Positions 27,050 through 34,939 of a stretch of 35,214 bases of DNA are shown one piece after another. Made by a program: the position numbers and the translations under genes. Numbering within the stretch: position 1 is the stretch's first letter; every line of letters starts with the position of its first letter. The notes beneath the pieces were generated by a model. The model did not search any database. It was not told the DNA's origin and worked only from the letters and a program-made list of their open reading frames with translations. Origin of the DNA: Brasilonema sp. CT11 (GTDB lineage: Bacteria > Cyanobacteriota > Cyanobacteriia > Cyanobacteriales > Nostocaceae); the NCBI RefSeq assembly GCF_017982655.1, contig NZ_JABXYX010000080.1, forward strand, positions 1 to 35,214, read 5' to 3'.

Positions 27050-27107
27050 GTGGGCATTGCCTACCAAAATCTGAAAATATGTTGTGGACAATAAGAGCAA
27101 TGCCCAC
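27050..27107. repeat. GTGGGCATTGC inverted repeat
   Basis: Perfect 11-bp arms GTGGGCATTGC (27050-27060) and GCAATGCCCAC (27097-27107) with a 36-base spacer. It lies downstream of the membrane protein gene on the minus strand, where it could fold as a terminator. It may also be a second small palindromic element beside the MITE. Confidence 0.6.
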
Positions 27108-27223
27108 CTTACTCTGATTCACCAAATATCATCTCAGGGAAATCTGGGATTTAGATCTGGAAGCTCTTAAGTCCTGGTAAATTCTGCTCAATATTTAAAA
27201 ACTTCAAAATGCAGCAAGTAACC

Positions 27224-28150
27224 TTATTCATTGAGTGCTGATAAGATGCGATCGCTCAATACCCAACGATTAGAATTAGGTTTAATCCAATGCTTTTCTT
27301 CTTCATTGAAGTTACGCTGTTCAATGATTGCTGCTTGTAAATTTTTATTCTGGTGAGCATCCAATTTAGACACCATTTTTCCCACTGCTCGCAATGCACT
27401 CGTTTGCTCAAACGCTGTTTCTGAATGATTAATTAGATGTAAAACAGAATCAAAATAAATTGTATCACTAGACCACTCAGCAACAGAAAGTCCTAATAAA
27501 CGTTTACCTTGGTCATCTGATTGCAGAAGGTCTTTAACTTCCTGTACAGTATATTTGACCTCTGGAGCTAAAGCACGCATGCGTCCACTCAGAGATTCCA
27601 TCTCAAATGTTCGCTGTGGTCCAAAAGGCATTGTCATTCTTAGTTCCTTATAGCGTTCGGCTAAGCGCTCCATTTCTTGTCTGGCGTCTGACAGAGGAAC
27701 TGTTGATGCGTAAACTTTCTGCCATTCTCGGCGAATTTGACGCATTTCTTCTTGTTGTTTCGGTGGAGCAACTTCTTCTGCTCGCTTAGTTTGCTCGATG
27801 AGAAATCCGAGTGAATCACCGGTTAATGACTCTAGCATTGTCTTCATACCTGAGCCACCAATTTCTCCTAAAGGTGTCTTTAGTGCTCCCCCGCTCAAAG
27901 CAAAAACTTTTAATATAGATGGTAACCAAACCAGCGACAAAAAAATAGCTGTTGTATTCGTAACTTTAAATTTAAATGAAAATAATTCTTTCTTGCTCCA
28001 ACCGATTTCACAAGTACTTAGAAGAATAAGAATAATACTAATAATTAACCATTTTTTAGGAAGTTGGAAGATGCGTTGCAGTAGCCAATCTACTGCTTCC
28101 CTAGCAATTATACTTTTACCAGACTCAGAATTATCGGATTTACTATCCAT
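27224..28150 (-). CDS. two-TM protein with helical C-terminus, downstream of RES toxin
   Basis: A 308-aa protein. It has a short polar N-terminus and two membrane helices (about 33-50 and 67-86). A long charged helical region (about 120-200, with EEMRQIRREWQKVY, ARQEMERLAERYKELR) is followed by a C-terminal part with HEAT-like helices (KRLLGLSVAEW, ALRAVGKMVSKL). No known domain name is recognised. The start is only 42 bases after the RES toxin stop, in the same direction, which suggests co-transcription. Possible roles are a membrane effector, an immunity or sensor protein, or an unrelated passenger; nothing in the sequence decides this. Confidence 0.7.
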   Translation of the reverse strand: MDSKSDNSESGKSIIAREAVDWLLQRIFQLPKKWLIISIILILLSTCEIGWSKKELFSFKFKVTNTTAIFLSLVWLPSILKVFALSGGALKTPLGEIGGSGMKTMLESLTGDSLGFLIEQTKRAEEVAPPKQQEEMRQIRREWQKVYASTVPLSDARQEMERLAERYKELRMTMPFGPQRTFEMESLSGRMRALAPEVKYTVQEVKDLLQSDDQGKRLLGLSVAEWSSDTIYFDSVLHLINHSETAFEQTSALRAVGKMVSKLDAHQNKNLQAAIIEQRNFNEEEKHWIKPNSNRWVLSDRILSALNE

Positions 28151-28192
28151 ACTTTTGTTTGTGTTGTTTTAACTTTCAAGGGAGCGTGAGAA

Positions 28193-28966
28193 TCACCAAT
28201 AACGCTCCACTTCAAGATTATTTTCGTCTGCAGCTTTTAGAATTAAACCCCGGAACAATTCATGTTTGAGTGACAAAACGTTTTCTGGTGGACAGGTGAG
28301 CAGATGTTTTGCACGTTCATAAATTGCGATCGCCTCTTCACCATTATGAGCATTGTGGTAAATAATCCCTTGAATATCAGGGTATATTTGTTTTTGTTCA
28401 TAAAAGTAGCGCGACCAAGCTTGACTCATACCACGTTTGTCTGTCTTTGCTAAAGTTGCGTCATTCGCACCAGCTCGCATTGCACCAGAACCGCGTACAT
28501 CCAATAATTTTATGCGACTTGTGCAAGTGATGATAGCAATCTGGTGATCCTCAATTTCTATACAGCCTGTGTCACCAAAAACTTCCACTAAACAGCTCGA
28601 AAGTAAAGGCGCAGGCGCAGCATAGTATATCCCACGTTCTGGATCATTCCATGCTTCGCGTTCTAATGGTTTATAGCAAGCAGGAGCAGCAAAATGTTTT
28701 TGTGGGATAGGCATCTCCTCACCAGAAGACGCCTCCTGAGTCCACAACCCACAAGTATTACTATTCTCTTGTGCAATGCTAACACAGGGACACTCTCCCA
28801 GATGATGGTCAAAGCGATGAAGTGGACCCCAAAAACGAAAGGTTAGGGCAGCAGTATTAAATTCGTCAGGACGAAAAATTCTTAAAAGTTCAGTACCTTT
28901 ATTTAAGGTATAAAATTTTGGTTTAGGCTTGCCAAACCAAGGAGGCGGGGGTGTTATTTTTACCAC
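28193..28966 (-). CDS. RES-domain toxin (NAD+-degrading family)
   Basis: A 257-aa RES-domain protein. Candidate active-site positions are the Arg in ELLRIFRP (about 29), the Arg in FRFWGPLHRFDHH (about 44), and the Tyr and Glu in RGIYYAAPAPLLSSCLVEVFG (about 114 and 128). GEEAIAIYERA lies near the end. RES toxins consume NAD+ and are paired with Xre/MbcA/ParS antitoxins, as here with the antitoxin gene upstream on the same strand. The protein is longer than many TA-borne RES toxins, with extra cysteine-containing sequence (CPC, NTCG) between the first arginines and the Tyr/Glu block. GTG at 28966 is the start, decided by AGGAGT at 28979-28974, seven bases upstream; the nearby ATG is out of frame. 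Confidence 0.85.
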   Translation of the reverse strand: MVKITPPPPWFGKPKPKFYTLNKGTELLRIFRPDEFNTAALTFRFWGPLHRFDHHLGECPCVSIAQENSNTCGLWTQEASSGEEMPIPQKHFAAPACYKPLEREAWNDPERGIYYAAPAPLLSSCLVEVFGDTGCIEIEDHQIAIITCTSRIKLLDVRGSGAMRAGANDATLAKTDKRGMSQAWSRYFYEQKQIYPDIQGIIYHNAHNGEEAIAIYERAKHLLTCPPENVLSLKHELFRGLILKAADENNLEVERYW

Positions 28967-29181
28967 ATTTTTTACTCCTATTCTGGTTGATTGACAGAAT
29001 TCGGAGATTTAACGTTCCATCAGCCTTGAAACGTTGCAAAACCCAAAGTTAAAAACTCTGTCAACTGGAAGATTCACAAGCTATCCATGTGATTCCGGAA
29101 ATTTTTTGTAAGTTAAATAAAAATTTTTAGTATAACTTCAGTAATTTTCTCAATAATCATTTTTATAAATAAAAATACTGA

Positions 29182-29211
29182 AAACCCAGGTGGCTGGGAA
29201 CACCTGGGTTT
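29182..29211 (-). terminator. hairpin between antitoxin and toxin genes
   Basis: Perfect 11-bp arms AAACCCAGGTG (29182-29192) and CACCTGGGTTT (29201-29211) with an eight-base loop. On the minus strand the stem is followed by TCAGTATTTTTATTT, and it begins about 41 bases after the antitoxin stop. It should stop much of the antitoxin transcript before the toxin. Confidence 0.7.
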
Positions 29212-29252
29212 GTAAGTTTAGTGCCATTTGATGAATGAACTTTAATACATAG

Positions 29253-29867
29253 CTAGAAGACTCCCACGGAACACGCCTCAGCAATAACTTCCTCTTTTTG
29301 ACCGCTTTTCAAGGCTTCTATGGGCGTAAGCCCGTTTAAAGCTTTGTTATGTCGAGTTAACCAACTAATTTTGGACATAGCAGGAACATTGAGAGCATTT
29401 AAAACGTCTGGTAGTCCAGCAATGACGCCATCTGGTCCTTGAGGATCGAATTGCCAGGTGGGAAATTTCCAAACTCCATTATCTTGAACTGCAATTAAAC
29501 TATTCTTTTTGGCGCGATCGTGCGGAGTTTGACGAGTTGTATTGAGCATTTGGGCGACTTGAGGAGCAGTTAATGAAGACTTAAGTAACTCTTGTCTCCA
29601 GTGAAAATTCCTAGTCAAAGCAGCAAATTCTAATTTACCTCGCTCTTCATCACTAATTTTATTGGCACCAAGTTTGGCAGCAAACTCAATCTCAGTCTTA
29701 GAGTACTTTGCCTTACTAGAAGTGCTTTCCATTTGTTCCGCCAAACATTTAATTTCGTCCGGGTGTAGTGAATTCAGATAATCTTGAAACCCCCTTGCTA
29801 TCCGCAACAGCGGTTGCATTACGTCGTTGTCACAAGGGGCATCTATTGTCACGTTAATTCCAGTCAT
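29253..29867 (-). CDS. Xre/MbcA/ParS-type antitoxin partner of RES
   Basis: A 204-aa antitoxin. Residues about 105-140 form an Xre-like HTH region (RQELLKSSLTAPQVAQMLNTTRQTPHDRAKKNSLIA). They are followed by the toxin-binding segment KFPTWQFDPQGPDGVIAGLPDVLNAL, SWLTRHNKALNGLTPIEALKSG and EVIAEACSVGVF at the C-terminus. This order and ending are characteristic of RES-Xre antitoxins, whose C-terminus plugs the toxin. The N-terminal ~75 residues are extra and of unknown role. ATG at 29867 is preceded by GAGGTG, and a TTGACA -35 box lies about 70 bases upstream. Toxin and antitoxin genes are 286 bases apart with a hairpin between, unlike the usual overlapping layout. Confidence 0.85.
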   Translation of the reverse strand: MTGINVTIDAPCDNDVMQPLLRIARGFQDYLNSLHPDEIKCLAEQMESTSSKAKYSKTEIEFAAKLGANKISDEERGKLEFAALTRNFHWRQELLKSSLTAPQVAQMLNTTRQTPHDRAKKNSLIAVQDNGVWKFPTWQFDPQGPDGVIAGLPDVLNALNVPAMSKISWLTRHNKALNGLTPIEALKSGQKEEVIAEACSVGVF

Positions 29868-29905
29868 TATTTCACCTCGTTTGACATTCTCATCATTTGT
29901 TATGG

Positions 29906-29935
29906 GATAAACTCAATTTATGTAAGAGATGTCAA
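29906..29935 (-). promoter_or_regulatory. sigma70-type promoter of the antitoxin gene
   Basis: On the minus strand a perfect TTGACA (-35, 29935-29930) is followed after 18 bases by TTTATC (-10, 29911-29906). It lies about 40 bases before the antitoxin ATG. The -10 box is weak; the call is by inspection. Confidence 0.45.
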
Positions 29936-30001
29936 GTAACTACAATTCCAGTATTCTATGTTCCTGAGTGAGTTAAGGTGAGAGTAGAGATTGAGTATTG
30001 T

Positions 30002-30022
30002 ATGACTTATGCATGACTTATG
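30002..30022. promoter_or_regulatory. direct repeat ATGACTTATG, possible operator
   Basis: Two exact ATGACTTATG copies (30002-30011 and 30013-30022) start 11 bp apart, one helical turn. They lie in the shared divergent region between the antitoxin and the HTH-NACHT gene. Either encoded HTH protein could bind here; this is inference. Confidence 0.35.
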
Positions 30023-30068
30023 AGAAAACAGCTAATATGCGTATAACAACTATTTCTGATGAAGTATA

Positions 30069-31760
30069 ATGAGCAAGCGATCGCTTCAAGCATCTGCTGA
30101 GGGTATGAAAAAAGCGCAAGCTGCCCTGATTCGTAATTCACTAACGCAGCAGGCGTTAGCTGAGGAACTGAGTATTAGCCGTCAGCCAGTTAGCAAGTTT
30201 TTTCAAGGTAAACCAGTTGATCGCTATATTTTTGTCACAATCTGCGAAAAACTAGGCTTGGAATGGGATGAGATTGCGAGTTTGTGCTCACTTCCAGATG
30301 TAGATGATGCAGCAAGTACTTCCCAGATGGAGAGTCTGGTGCAGACTGTACGAGAAAAAGTTCACGACAGTATTGCCAGACGTTGTAACATCATCCGGCT
30401 GCTAGATAAAGAGCAACCAGTAAGGTTGGAGAGTATATACACCGATATCAATATTTTAGAGCGAGTCACTGGACGCAGGCGGCTTTCCCTTGCTCAATTG
30501 TATGAGAGTTGTGACAAGAACAAAATTTACCAAAAACGGATCTCTGGACTCGAAAGGGTAGAACGCTACAACAAGCATTGGATGTGGGGAAAACCAGGTT
30601 CGGGTAAAACGACGTTTTTGAAATGGGTAGCAACTCAGTGTAATTCCGGTCAGTTTTTGTCAAATTTGGTTCCGATTTTTATCACTCTTAAGGACTTTGC
30701 TGAAACTAAAGGGCAACCAAGCTTGTTGGACTACATCACAGTACAATTTGAGGAATGTGGAGTTGTTGAACCTCAAGCAGTTCTCACGCTTTTGACTCAA
30801 GGGCGATCGCTACTTTTATTAGATGGATTAGATGAAGTCAGGAAAACTGAGCTTAACCGAGTGCTACAGGAAATTCGCAACGTTTCAACGCGATTTTGTA
30901 CCAATTACATAGTTATAACTTGCCGGATTGCAGCGCTGGAATATACTTTTGAAGAATTCACAGAAGTGGAAGTTGCCGATTTTGATGATCAACAAATTGC
31001 TGACTTTGCCGCCAAATGGTTTCAAGCTCAAGACACGCTACAAGCACAACGCTTTGTGCAAAAGCTGCAAGCAAGTCAGCCGCTTAAAGAACTAGCAAGT
31101 AATCCCTTGCTGCTGACTCTGTTATGCTTGGTGTTTGAGGAAACAGCAGATTTTCCAACTCATTGTTTGCAGCTTTATCAAGAAGTAGTGGATTTATTAC
31201 TGAAAAAATGGGATGCCAAACGCGGTATTGAGCGAAATCAGGTTTATAAACAATCTCGGCAGCATAAAGAAGATATGCTAAGTCAAATTGCTTGGACGAC
31301 CTTTGAACGTGGTGAGTACTTCTTCAAGCTAAGTGTCGTTAAGCAAGGAATATTCCATCATATCCATACATCTCCTGAGAATAGCACCTTTTTAGAAACA
31401 CTTCAAGTTGACAGCGAAGATATTTTGAAATCTATAGAAGCTCAGCATGGTTTACTGGTTGAGCGAGCAAGAGGTATTTACTCCTTTTCCCACATCATCT
31501 TTCAGAAATACTTTGCTGCCAGAAAAATTGTTGCTAGTCCGCCATCATATGCTGAAGAAGCTTTTCAAAACCTTGTCTGCCATATGAGTGAGAAACGCTG
31601 GCGAGAAGTCTTTTTGTTCGCAGTGGAGATGTTGCCAAACCCAGACTACCTGTTGCAGTTGATGAAACGCCAACTCGATAGTCTTGTGGCGGGTGATGAA
31701 ACCCAATATGACAATGCAAAACAGTTGTTGATTGATTGCCTTAATAACCCAAGTTGCTAA
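30069..31760 (+). CDS. HTH-NACHT ATPase (bacterial NLR-like)
   Basis: A 563-aa STAND ATPase. Residues about 20-65 form a helix-turn-helix (LTQQALAEELSISRQPVSKFF). The NACHT domain has Walker A GKPGSGKTT (174-182), Walker B LLLLDGLDEV (248-257), an IVITCR sensor strand, LASNPLLLTLLCLVFE, and the FSHIIFQKYFAARKIV motif near 475. A short helical C-terminus follows (RWREVFLFAVEML). Bacterial NACHT proteins include anti-phage effectors and regulators; the N-terminal HTH suggests DNA binding. It lacks the longer sensor region of many homologues. Its last codons, NNPSC-stop, come from a dispersed repeat (AATAACCCAAGTTGCTA) also present at 34886, so the 3' end may be truncated. It is divergent from the RES-Xre cluster across about 200 bases. 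ATG at 30069 leads straight into a GCGATCGC site. Confidence 0.85.
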   Translation: MSKRSLQASAEGMKKAQAALIRNSLTQQALAEELSISRQPVSKFFQGKPVDRYIFVTICEKLGLEWDEIASLCSLPDVDDAASTSQMESLVQTVREKVHDSIARRCNIIRLLDKEQPVRLESIYTDINILERVTGRRRLSLAQLYESCDKNKIYQKRISGLERVERYNKHWMWGKPGSGKTTFLKWVATQCNSGQFLSNLVPIFITLKDFAETKGQPSLLDYITVQFEECGVVEPQAVLTLLTQGRSLLLLDGLDEVRKTELNRVLQEIRNVSTRFCTNYIVITCRIAALEYTFEEFTEVEVADFDDQQIADFAAKWFQAQDTLQAQRFVQKLQASQPLKELASNPLLLTLLCLVFEETADFPTHCLQLYQEVVDLLLKKWDAKRGIERNQVYKQSRQHKEDMLSQIAWTTFERGEYFFKLSVVKQGIFHHIHTSPENSTFLETLQVDSEDILKSIEAQHGLLVERARGIYSFSHIIFQKYFAARKIVASPPSYAEEAFQNLVCHMSEKRWREVFLFAVEMLPNPDYLLQLMKRQLDSLVAGDETQYDNAKQLLIDCLNNPSC

Positions 31761-32110
31761 TTATGCACAAATGCGATATCCTGCCATAAGTCTGCCCATC
31801 CGGCAATTGCCCTTTTGGGGCATCGCCCAGTATGTGCCCAGAGAGTTCGGTGCAAGGAACCCTTAAAACATCTTTTTAACTAAAGTTAATTTTCTTTTTG
31901 TAATTTACCATTTTCATTTATCATAAGAAAACATAACAACTAGCTCAAGAACAATTGTAGAAATACGACTCTAGGGATAAATTATTGAAATATCTTTAAA
32001 AATTCCCAAAAATTTCATCTCATTTACGAGTGAGCAATTTAGCTGAAGTAATTTACCCTGGTTTATTCCGGTTCACTTAGTTCAGTTCCTTTTGAAAAAA
32101 CTTTTGGCAA
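31761..32110. other. intergenic region between NACHT and menA
   Basis: No gene was found. The start overlaps the dispersed AACCCAAGTTGCTA repeat. A short GCCCTTTTGGGGC hairpin lies near 31808. The remainder is AT-rich and may hold the menA promoter. Confidence 0.45.
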
Positions 32111-33022
32111 ATGACAACAGTAATAGATAATTCATCTAAAAGTAAACTTTGGCGGGCAGCAATTAAACTTCCTCTTTACAGTGTTGCTCTCATACCTCTG
32201 TGGGTGGGTACAACTGTGGCGATCGCAGAGACTAGAAACTTTAATACCACAAATTTTTTGATTTTTTTATTTGCATCTATTTGCATTCAGGTTTGGGTTA
32301 ATGTTAGTAATGATGTGTTTGATGCTGAAACAGGGGTAGATGTCAATAAACTACACTCTCTTATTAATTTGACGGGCAAAGAAACATCAAATTTTTGGTT
32401 GTGGTTTGGTAATTTATTTTTAATTATAGGTATATTAACAACATCGCTATTAGCTTTTTGGCAAAAAGATGTAACGCTTCTTATCTTAGTATTACTTGCA
32501 TGTTTGTTAGGTTACAGTTACCAAGGACCTCCCTTTCGATTGGGCTACAAAGGTATAGGTGAAATAATTTGCTTCATCACCTACGGTCCATTGTCTGTTA
32601 GTGCAGCTTATTACAATCAAAATCCAACTTGGTCCCTAACTGCTTTAGCTGCTTCAGTCATTGTAGGATTATCAACCAGCTTAATTTTGTTCTGCGCACA
32701 TTTTCACCAAGTTGAAGATGATTTAGCTGGAGGGAAGTATTCACCTGTTGTACGTTTGGGTACCGCAAAATCTGCGCAAGTTTTATCTTGGTGGGGATAT
32801 GGAATATATTTTTTAATTGCTGTCTTCGTTTTATTAAAAATATTTCCACCGCTGAGTTTGCTAAGTTTTCTAAGTCTTTTTTACGCTCTAAAATTATTTA
32901 GTCATGTCAATAATTATCATGACCAGCCTAATCAGGTGAGTAACTGTAAGTTTATTGCTATATCCATGTACTTAAGCCTTGGACTCTTATTAGGAATCGG
33001 ATTTTTACTTCCGAGTGTCTAA
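32111..33022 (+). CDS. menA: 1,4-dihydroxy-2-naphthoate/carboxynaphthoquinone phytyltransferase MenA
   Basis: A 303-aa UbiA-family membrane prenyltransferase with eight to nine hydrophobic segments. The first Asp-rich Mg-diphosphate motif is in NVSNDVFDAETGVD (near residue 65-78). GYSYQGPPFRLGYKGIGE and the second motif in HFHQVEDDLAGGKYSPVVRLGT are typical of cyanobacterial MenA. It attaches the phytyl chain in phylloquinone (vitamin K1) synthesis for photosystem I. ATG at 32111 gives a standard N-terminus. A UbiE/MenG-like methyltransferase, which would act in the final step, follows 183 bases later in the same direction, with a GC-rich repeat in between. A paralogous UbiA activity is the less likely alternative. 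Confidence 0.9.
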   Translation: MTTVIDNSSKSKLWRAAIKLPLYSVALIPLWVGTTVAIAETRNFNTTNFLIFLFASICIQVWVNVSNDVFDAETGVDVNKLHSLINLTGKETSNFWLWFGNLFLIIGILTTSLLAFWQKDVTLLILVLLACLLGYSYQGPPFRLGYKGIGEIICFITYGPLSVSAAYYNQNPTWSLTALAASVIVGLSTSLILFCAHFHQVEDDLAGGKYSPVVRLGTAKSAQVLSWWGYGIYFLIAVFVLLKIFPPLSLLSFLSLFYALKLFSHVNNYHDQPNQVSNCKFIAISMYLSLGLLLGIGFLLPSV

Positions 33023-33054
33023 TGACTATTAAGGTAAGTGGACATAAAGAAACT

Positions 33055-33150
33055 TCACTATGTCCGGAGCGCTTACGCTTCGTATTCCCTCCCTTGCCCG
33101 CTGCGCTTTAGCCCTCTGGGCGTGCGCTTTGCGCATACGCGGCAGACACA
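33055..33150. repeat. interspersed repeat between menA and menG
   Basis: A GC-rich insert whose CTCTGGGCGTGCGCTTTGCG core, continuing into CATACGC, is shared with copy B near 23367-23392; the GCGTGCGCTTTGCGC part also recurs inverted near 3163. It stays open in frame with the methyltransferase, creating a spurious 56-residue extension. Confidence 0.75.
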
Positions 33151-33205
33151 TAATATTTTTATCCAACGACTTAACAACCAAGTCAACATCAGTGAGAAAA
33201 CTAAA

Positions 33206-33952
33206 ATGTCCCAAAACACAAATTACTCCTCTGTCACTCCAACCCAAGCAACCAAATTAGAAGGAGATGACAAACGCAACTATATTCGTAATCTCTTTGA
33301 CGATATTGCCACCCGTTATGATTTCTTAAGAACTCTTGTTTTTCTTGGGCACACTAGTTTATGGTATCGACAAGCTTTACGCGATTTACAACTGCAACCA
33401 GGTGAAAAAATACTAGATGTTGGTTGTGGTACTGGAGAGTCTACTAGATGTTTGAATCGCTTCTATCCTGGAATACAAATTGAGGGAATGGATCTTTCCC
33501 CTGGAATGCTGACGGTAGCTCGTAGCATGGACGCTGACAGTAACTATTTTGAAGGTGATGTGTGTTTTATTCCTCGCCCTGATTGCACATATGACGTAGT
33601 GGTAACGGCGTTTACTTTCCGTAACTTTCCAAATCGTGAAGTGTCACTTGCACAAATGTTAAGAGTCCTACGTCCAGGAGGACGTTTACTCATACTCGAC
33701 CATTTTTATCCAGAAAAACCTGTGCTGTGGAGAAACATTTATACTATCTGGATGAGTAAGATTGTACCCCAGATTGTACGTCCTTTTATTGCCGATACAA
33801 CTCCATATCGCTACTTAGCCCAAAGCATTATTAATCAGTTAAAAATGCCTGATTTTATCCAATTAATAGAAAGTAGCGGTGCGAAAGTAACAAATACGAA
33901 TACTTATACCGGAGGTGCAGCAGGTAGATTAATAGCGGTACGTCAATCTTAA
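33206..33952 (+). CDS. menG: UbiE/MenG-family methyltransferase (demethylphylloquinone methyltransferase)
   Basis: A 248-aa SAM-dependent class I methyltransferase. It has the family opening DDKRNYIRNLFDDIATRYDFL, SAM motif I ILDVGCGTGES, the acidic MDLSPGM strand end, DVVVTAFTFRNFPN and RVLRPGGRLLILDHFYPE, all typical of UbiE/MenG/COQ5. Next to menA, it most likely methylates 2-phytyl-1,4-naphthoquinol to finish phylloquinone. The frame is open back to 33038, but the first 56 codons are repeat sequence and do not resemble the family. ATG at 33206, giving MSQNTNYSSVTPTQ, is therefore chosen. A related quinone methyltransferase is possible, since cyanobacteria carry several UbiE-like proteins. 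Confidence 0.8.
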   Translation: MSQNTNYSSVTPTQATKLEGDDKRNYIRNLFDDIATRYDFLRTLVFLGHTSLWYRQALRDLQLQPGEKILDVGCGTGESTRCLNRFYPGIQIEGMDLSPGMLTVARSMDADSNYFEGDVCFIPRPDCTYDVVVTAFTFRNFPNREVSLAQMLRVLRPGGRLLILDHFYPEKPVLWRNIYTIWMSKIVPQIVRPFIADTTPYRYLAQSIINQLKMPDFIQLIESSGAKVTNTNTYTGGAAGRLIAVRQS

Positions 33953-34154
33953 AGTATACTGCGTCAAAAGATAGGACTCTTATTTGATTTTTGCGAAGCT
34001 ACGTACACCTTTATTCTTTGTTCCCTGCGATGCACTGAGCTTGTCGAAGTGTTCCCTATTAAGCGTCTGCGCTAGCAATTCTCCGAATCAAATCGGATTG
34101 CCATAGCAGGATAGAGTTTTTTGAGACAGAACTTCATACAAGGAGATGCTTAAA

Positions 34155-34181
34155 CGTTTACCTGTTTTGAAGTCGTAAACG
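34155..34181. promoter_or_regulatory. CGTTTAC/GTAAACG inverted repeat before the GST gene
   Basis: Arms CGTTTAC (34155-34161) and GTAAACG (34175-34181) with a 13-base spacer lie about 55 bases before the GST start. It may be an operator or a leader hairpin; only the symmetry supports it. Confidence 0.3.
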
Positions 34182-34236
34182 ACTGTCTCATTGCTTCAAT
34201 CTCAATGACGATTAATAATTTGTTGGAGAAAATTAG

Positions 34237-34857
34237 ATGCTTAGGGTTTATGGGTTTAACGAATCAGGTAACTGTTACAAAGTCAAGTTATTATTGAAAC
34301 AGTTATGTAGACAATTTGAATGGGTAAATATTGATATTCTGAAAAAAGAGAATCGTACTCCGGATTTTTTGGCTAAGAATCCTCATGGAAAAGTCCCCTT
34401 GTTAGAAACTGAGACAGGAACATTTCTTTGGGAGTCAAACGCTATTTTGTGTTACCTCAGTGAAGGTACTAATTTATTACCAAATAACCGACTCGAACAT
34501 GCTCAAACATTACAATGGCTTTTTTTTGAGCAGTACAGCCACGCGCCAAATCTTGCGATCGCTCGCTACATCACTCGCTATCTTGGCGCACCATCCGAAT
34601 ACCAGCAAACTTTGACTGCCAAAAGAGAGTTAGGTTACGTGGCTCTCGATATCATGGAAAAACATTTGACAACTAGGCAGTTTTTTTTAGGAGACCGTTA
34701 CACAATAGCAGATATTGCTCTCTACGCTTATACTCACGTAGCTGATGAGGGCGGCTTTGATTTGACTAACTATCGGTTTATTAAAATTTGGCTTGAGTTA
34801 GTTAGAACCCAGCCTAATCATATTACTATGAATAGTTTGGAGCAGGCATGTGTGTAA
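34237..34857 (+). CDS. glutathione S-transferase family protein
   Basis: A 206-aa cytosolic GST. The thioredoxin-fold N-terminal domain has MLRVYGFNESGNCYKVKLLL (candidate catalytic Ser/Asn near residues 9-12), the cis-Pro NPHGKVPLLE motif and the glutathione-binding WESNAILCYL. The helical C-terminal domain has the conserved FLGDRYTIADIALYAYTHVA N-capping box. It would conjugate glutathione to, or reduce, electrophilic or peroxide substrates; the substrate is unknown. ATG at 34237 is the family-typical start and no clear Shine-Dalgarno sequence is present. It follows the menG-like gene by 285 bases of repeat-bearing DNA, so it is probably a separate unit. Confidence 0.9.
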   Translation: MLRVYGFNESGNCYKVKLLLKQLCRQFEWVNIDILKKENRTPDFLAKNPHGKVPLLETETGTFLWESNAILCYLSEGTNLLPNNRLEHAQTLQWLFFEQYSHAPNLAIARYITRYLGAPSEYQQTLTAKRELGYVALDIMEKHLTTRQFFLGDRYTIADIALYAYTHVADEGGFDLTNYRFIKIWLELVRTQPNHITMNSLEQACV

Positions 34858-34885
34858 CTAGAGTAACTTGTGTTTGGACTGCTAA

Positions 34886-34903
34886 TAACCCAAGTTGCTA
34901 GTT
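34886..34903. repeat. AATAACCCAAGTTGCTA dispersed repeat
   Basis: The 17-base string AATAACCCAAGTTGCTA recurs exactly at about 31743-31759, where it forms the last codons and stop of the NACHT gene. Here it lies between the GST gene and the terminal repeat element. Confidence 0.75.
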
Positions 34904-34939
34904 AGTGATTCAGGCGATACGCGCAGCGTCAACAACTAA

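Noticed and set aside
33038-33205. N-terminal extension of the methyltransferase
   Set aside because: It is encoded by an interspersed repeat; the family N-terminus starts at 33206.
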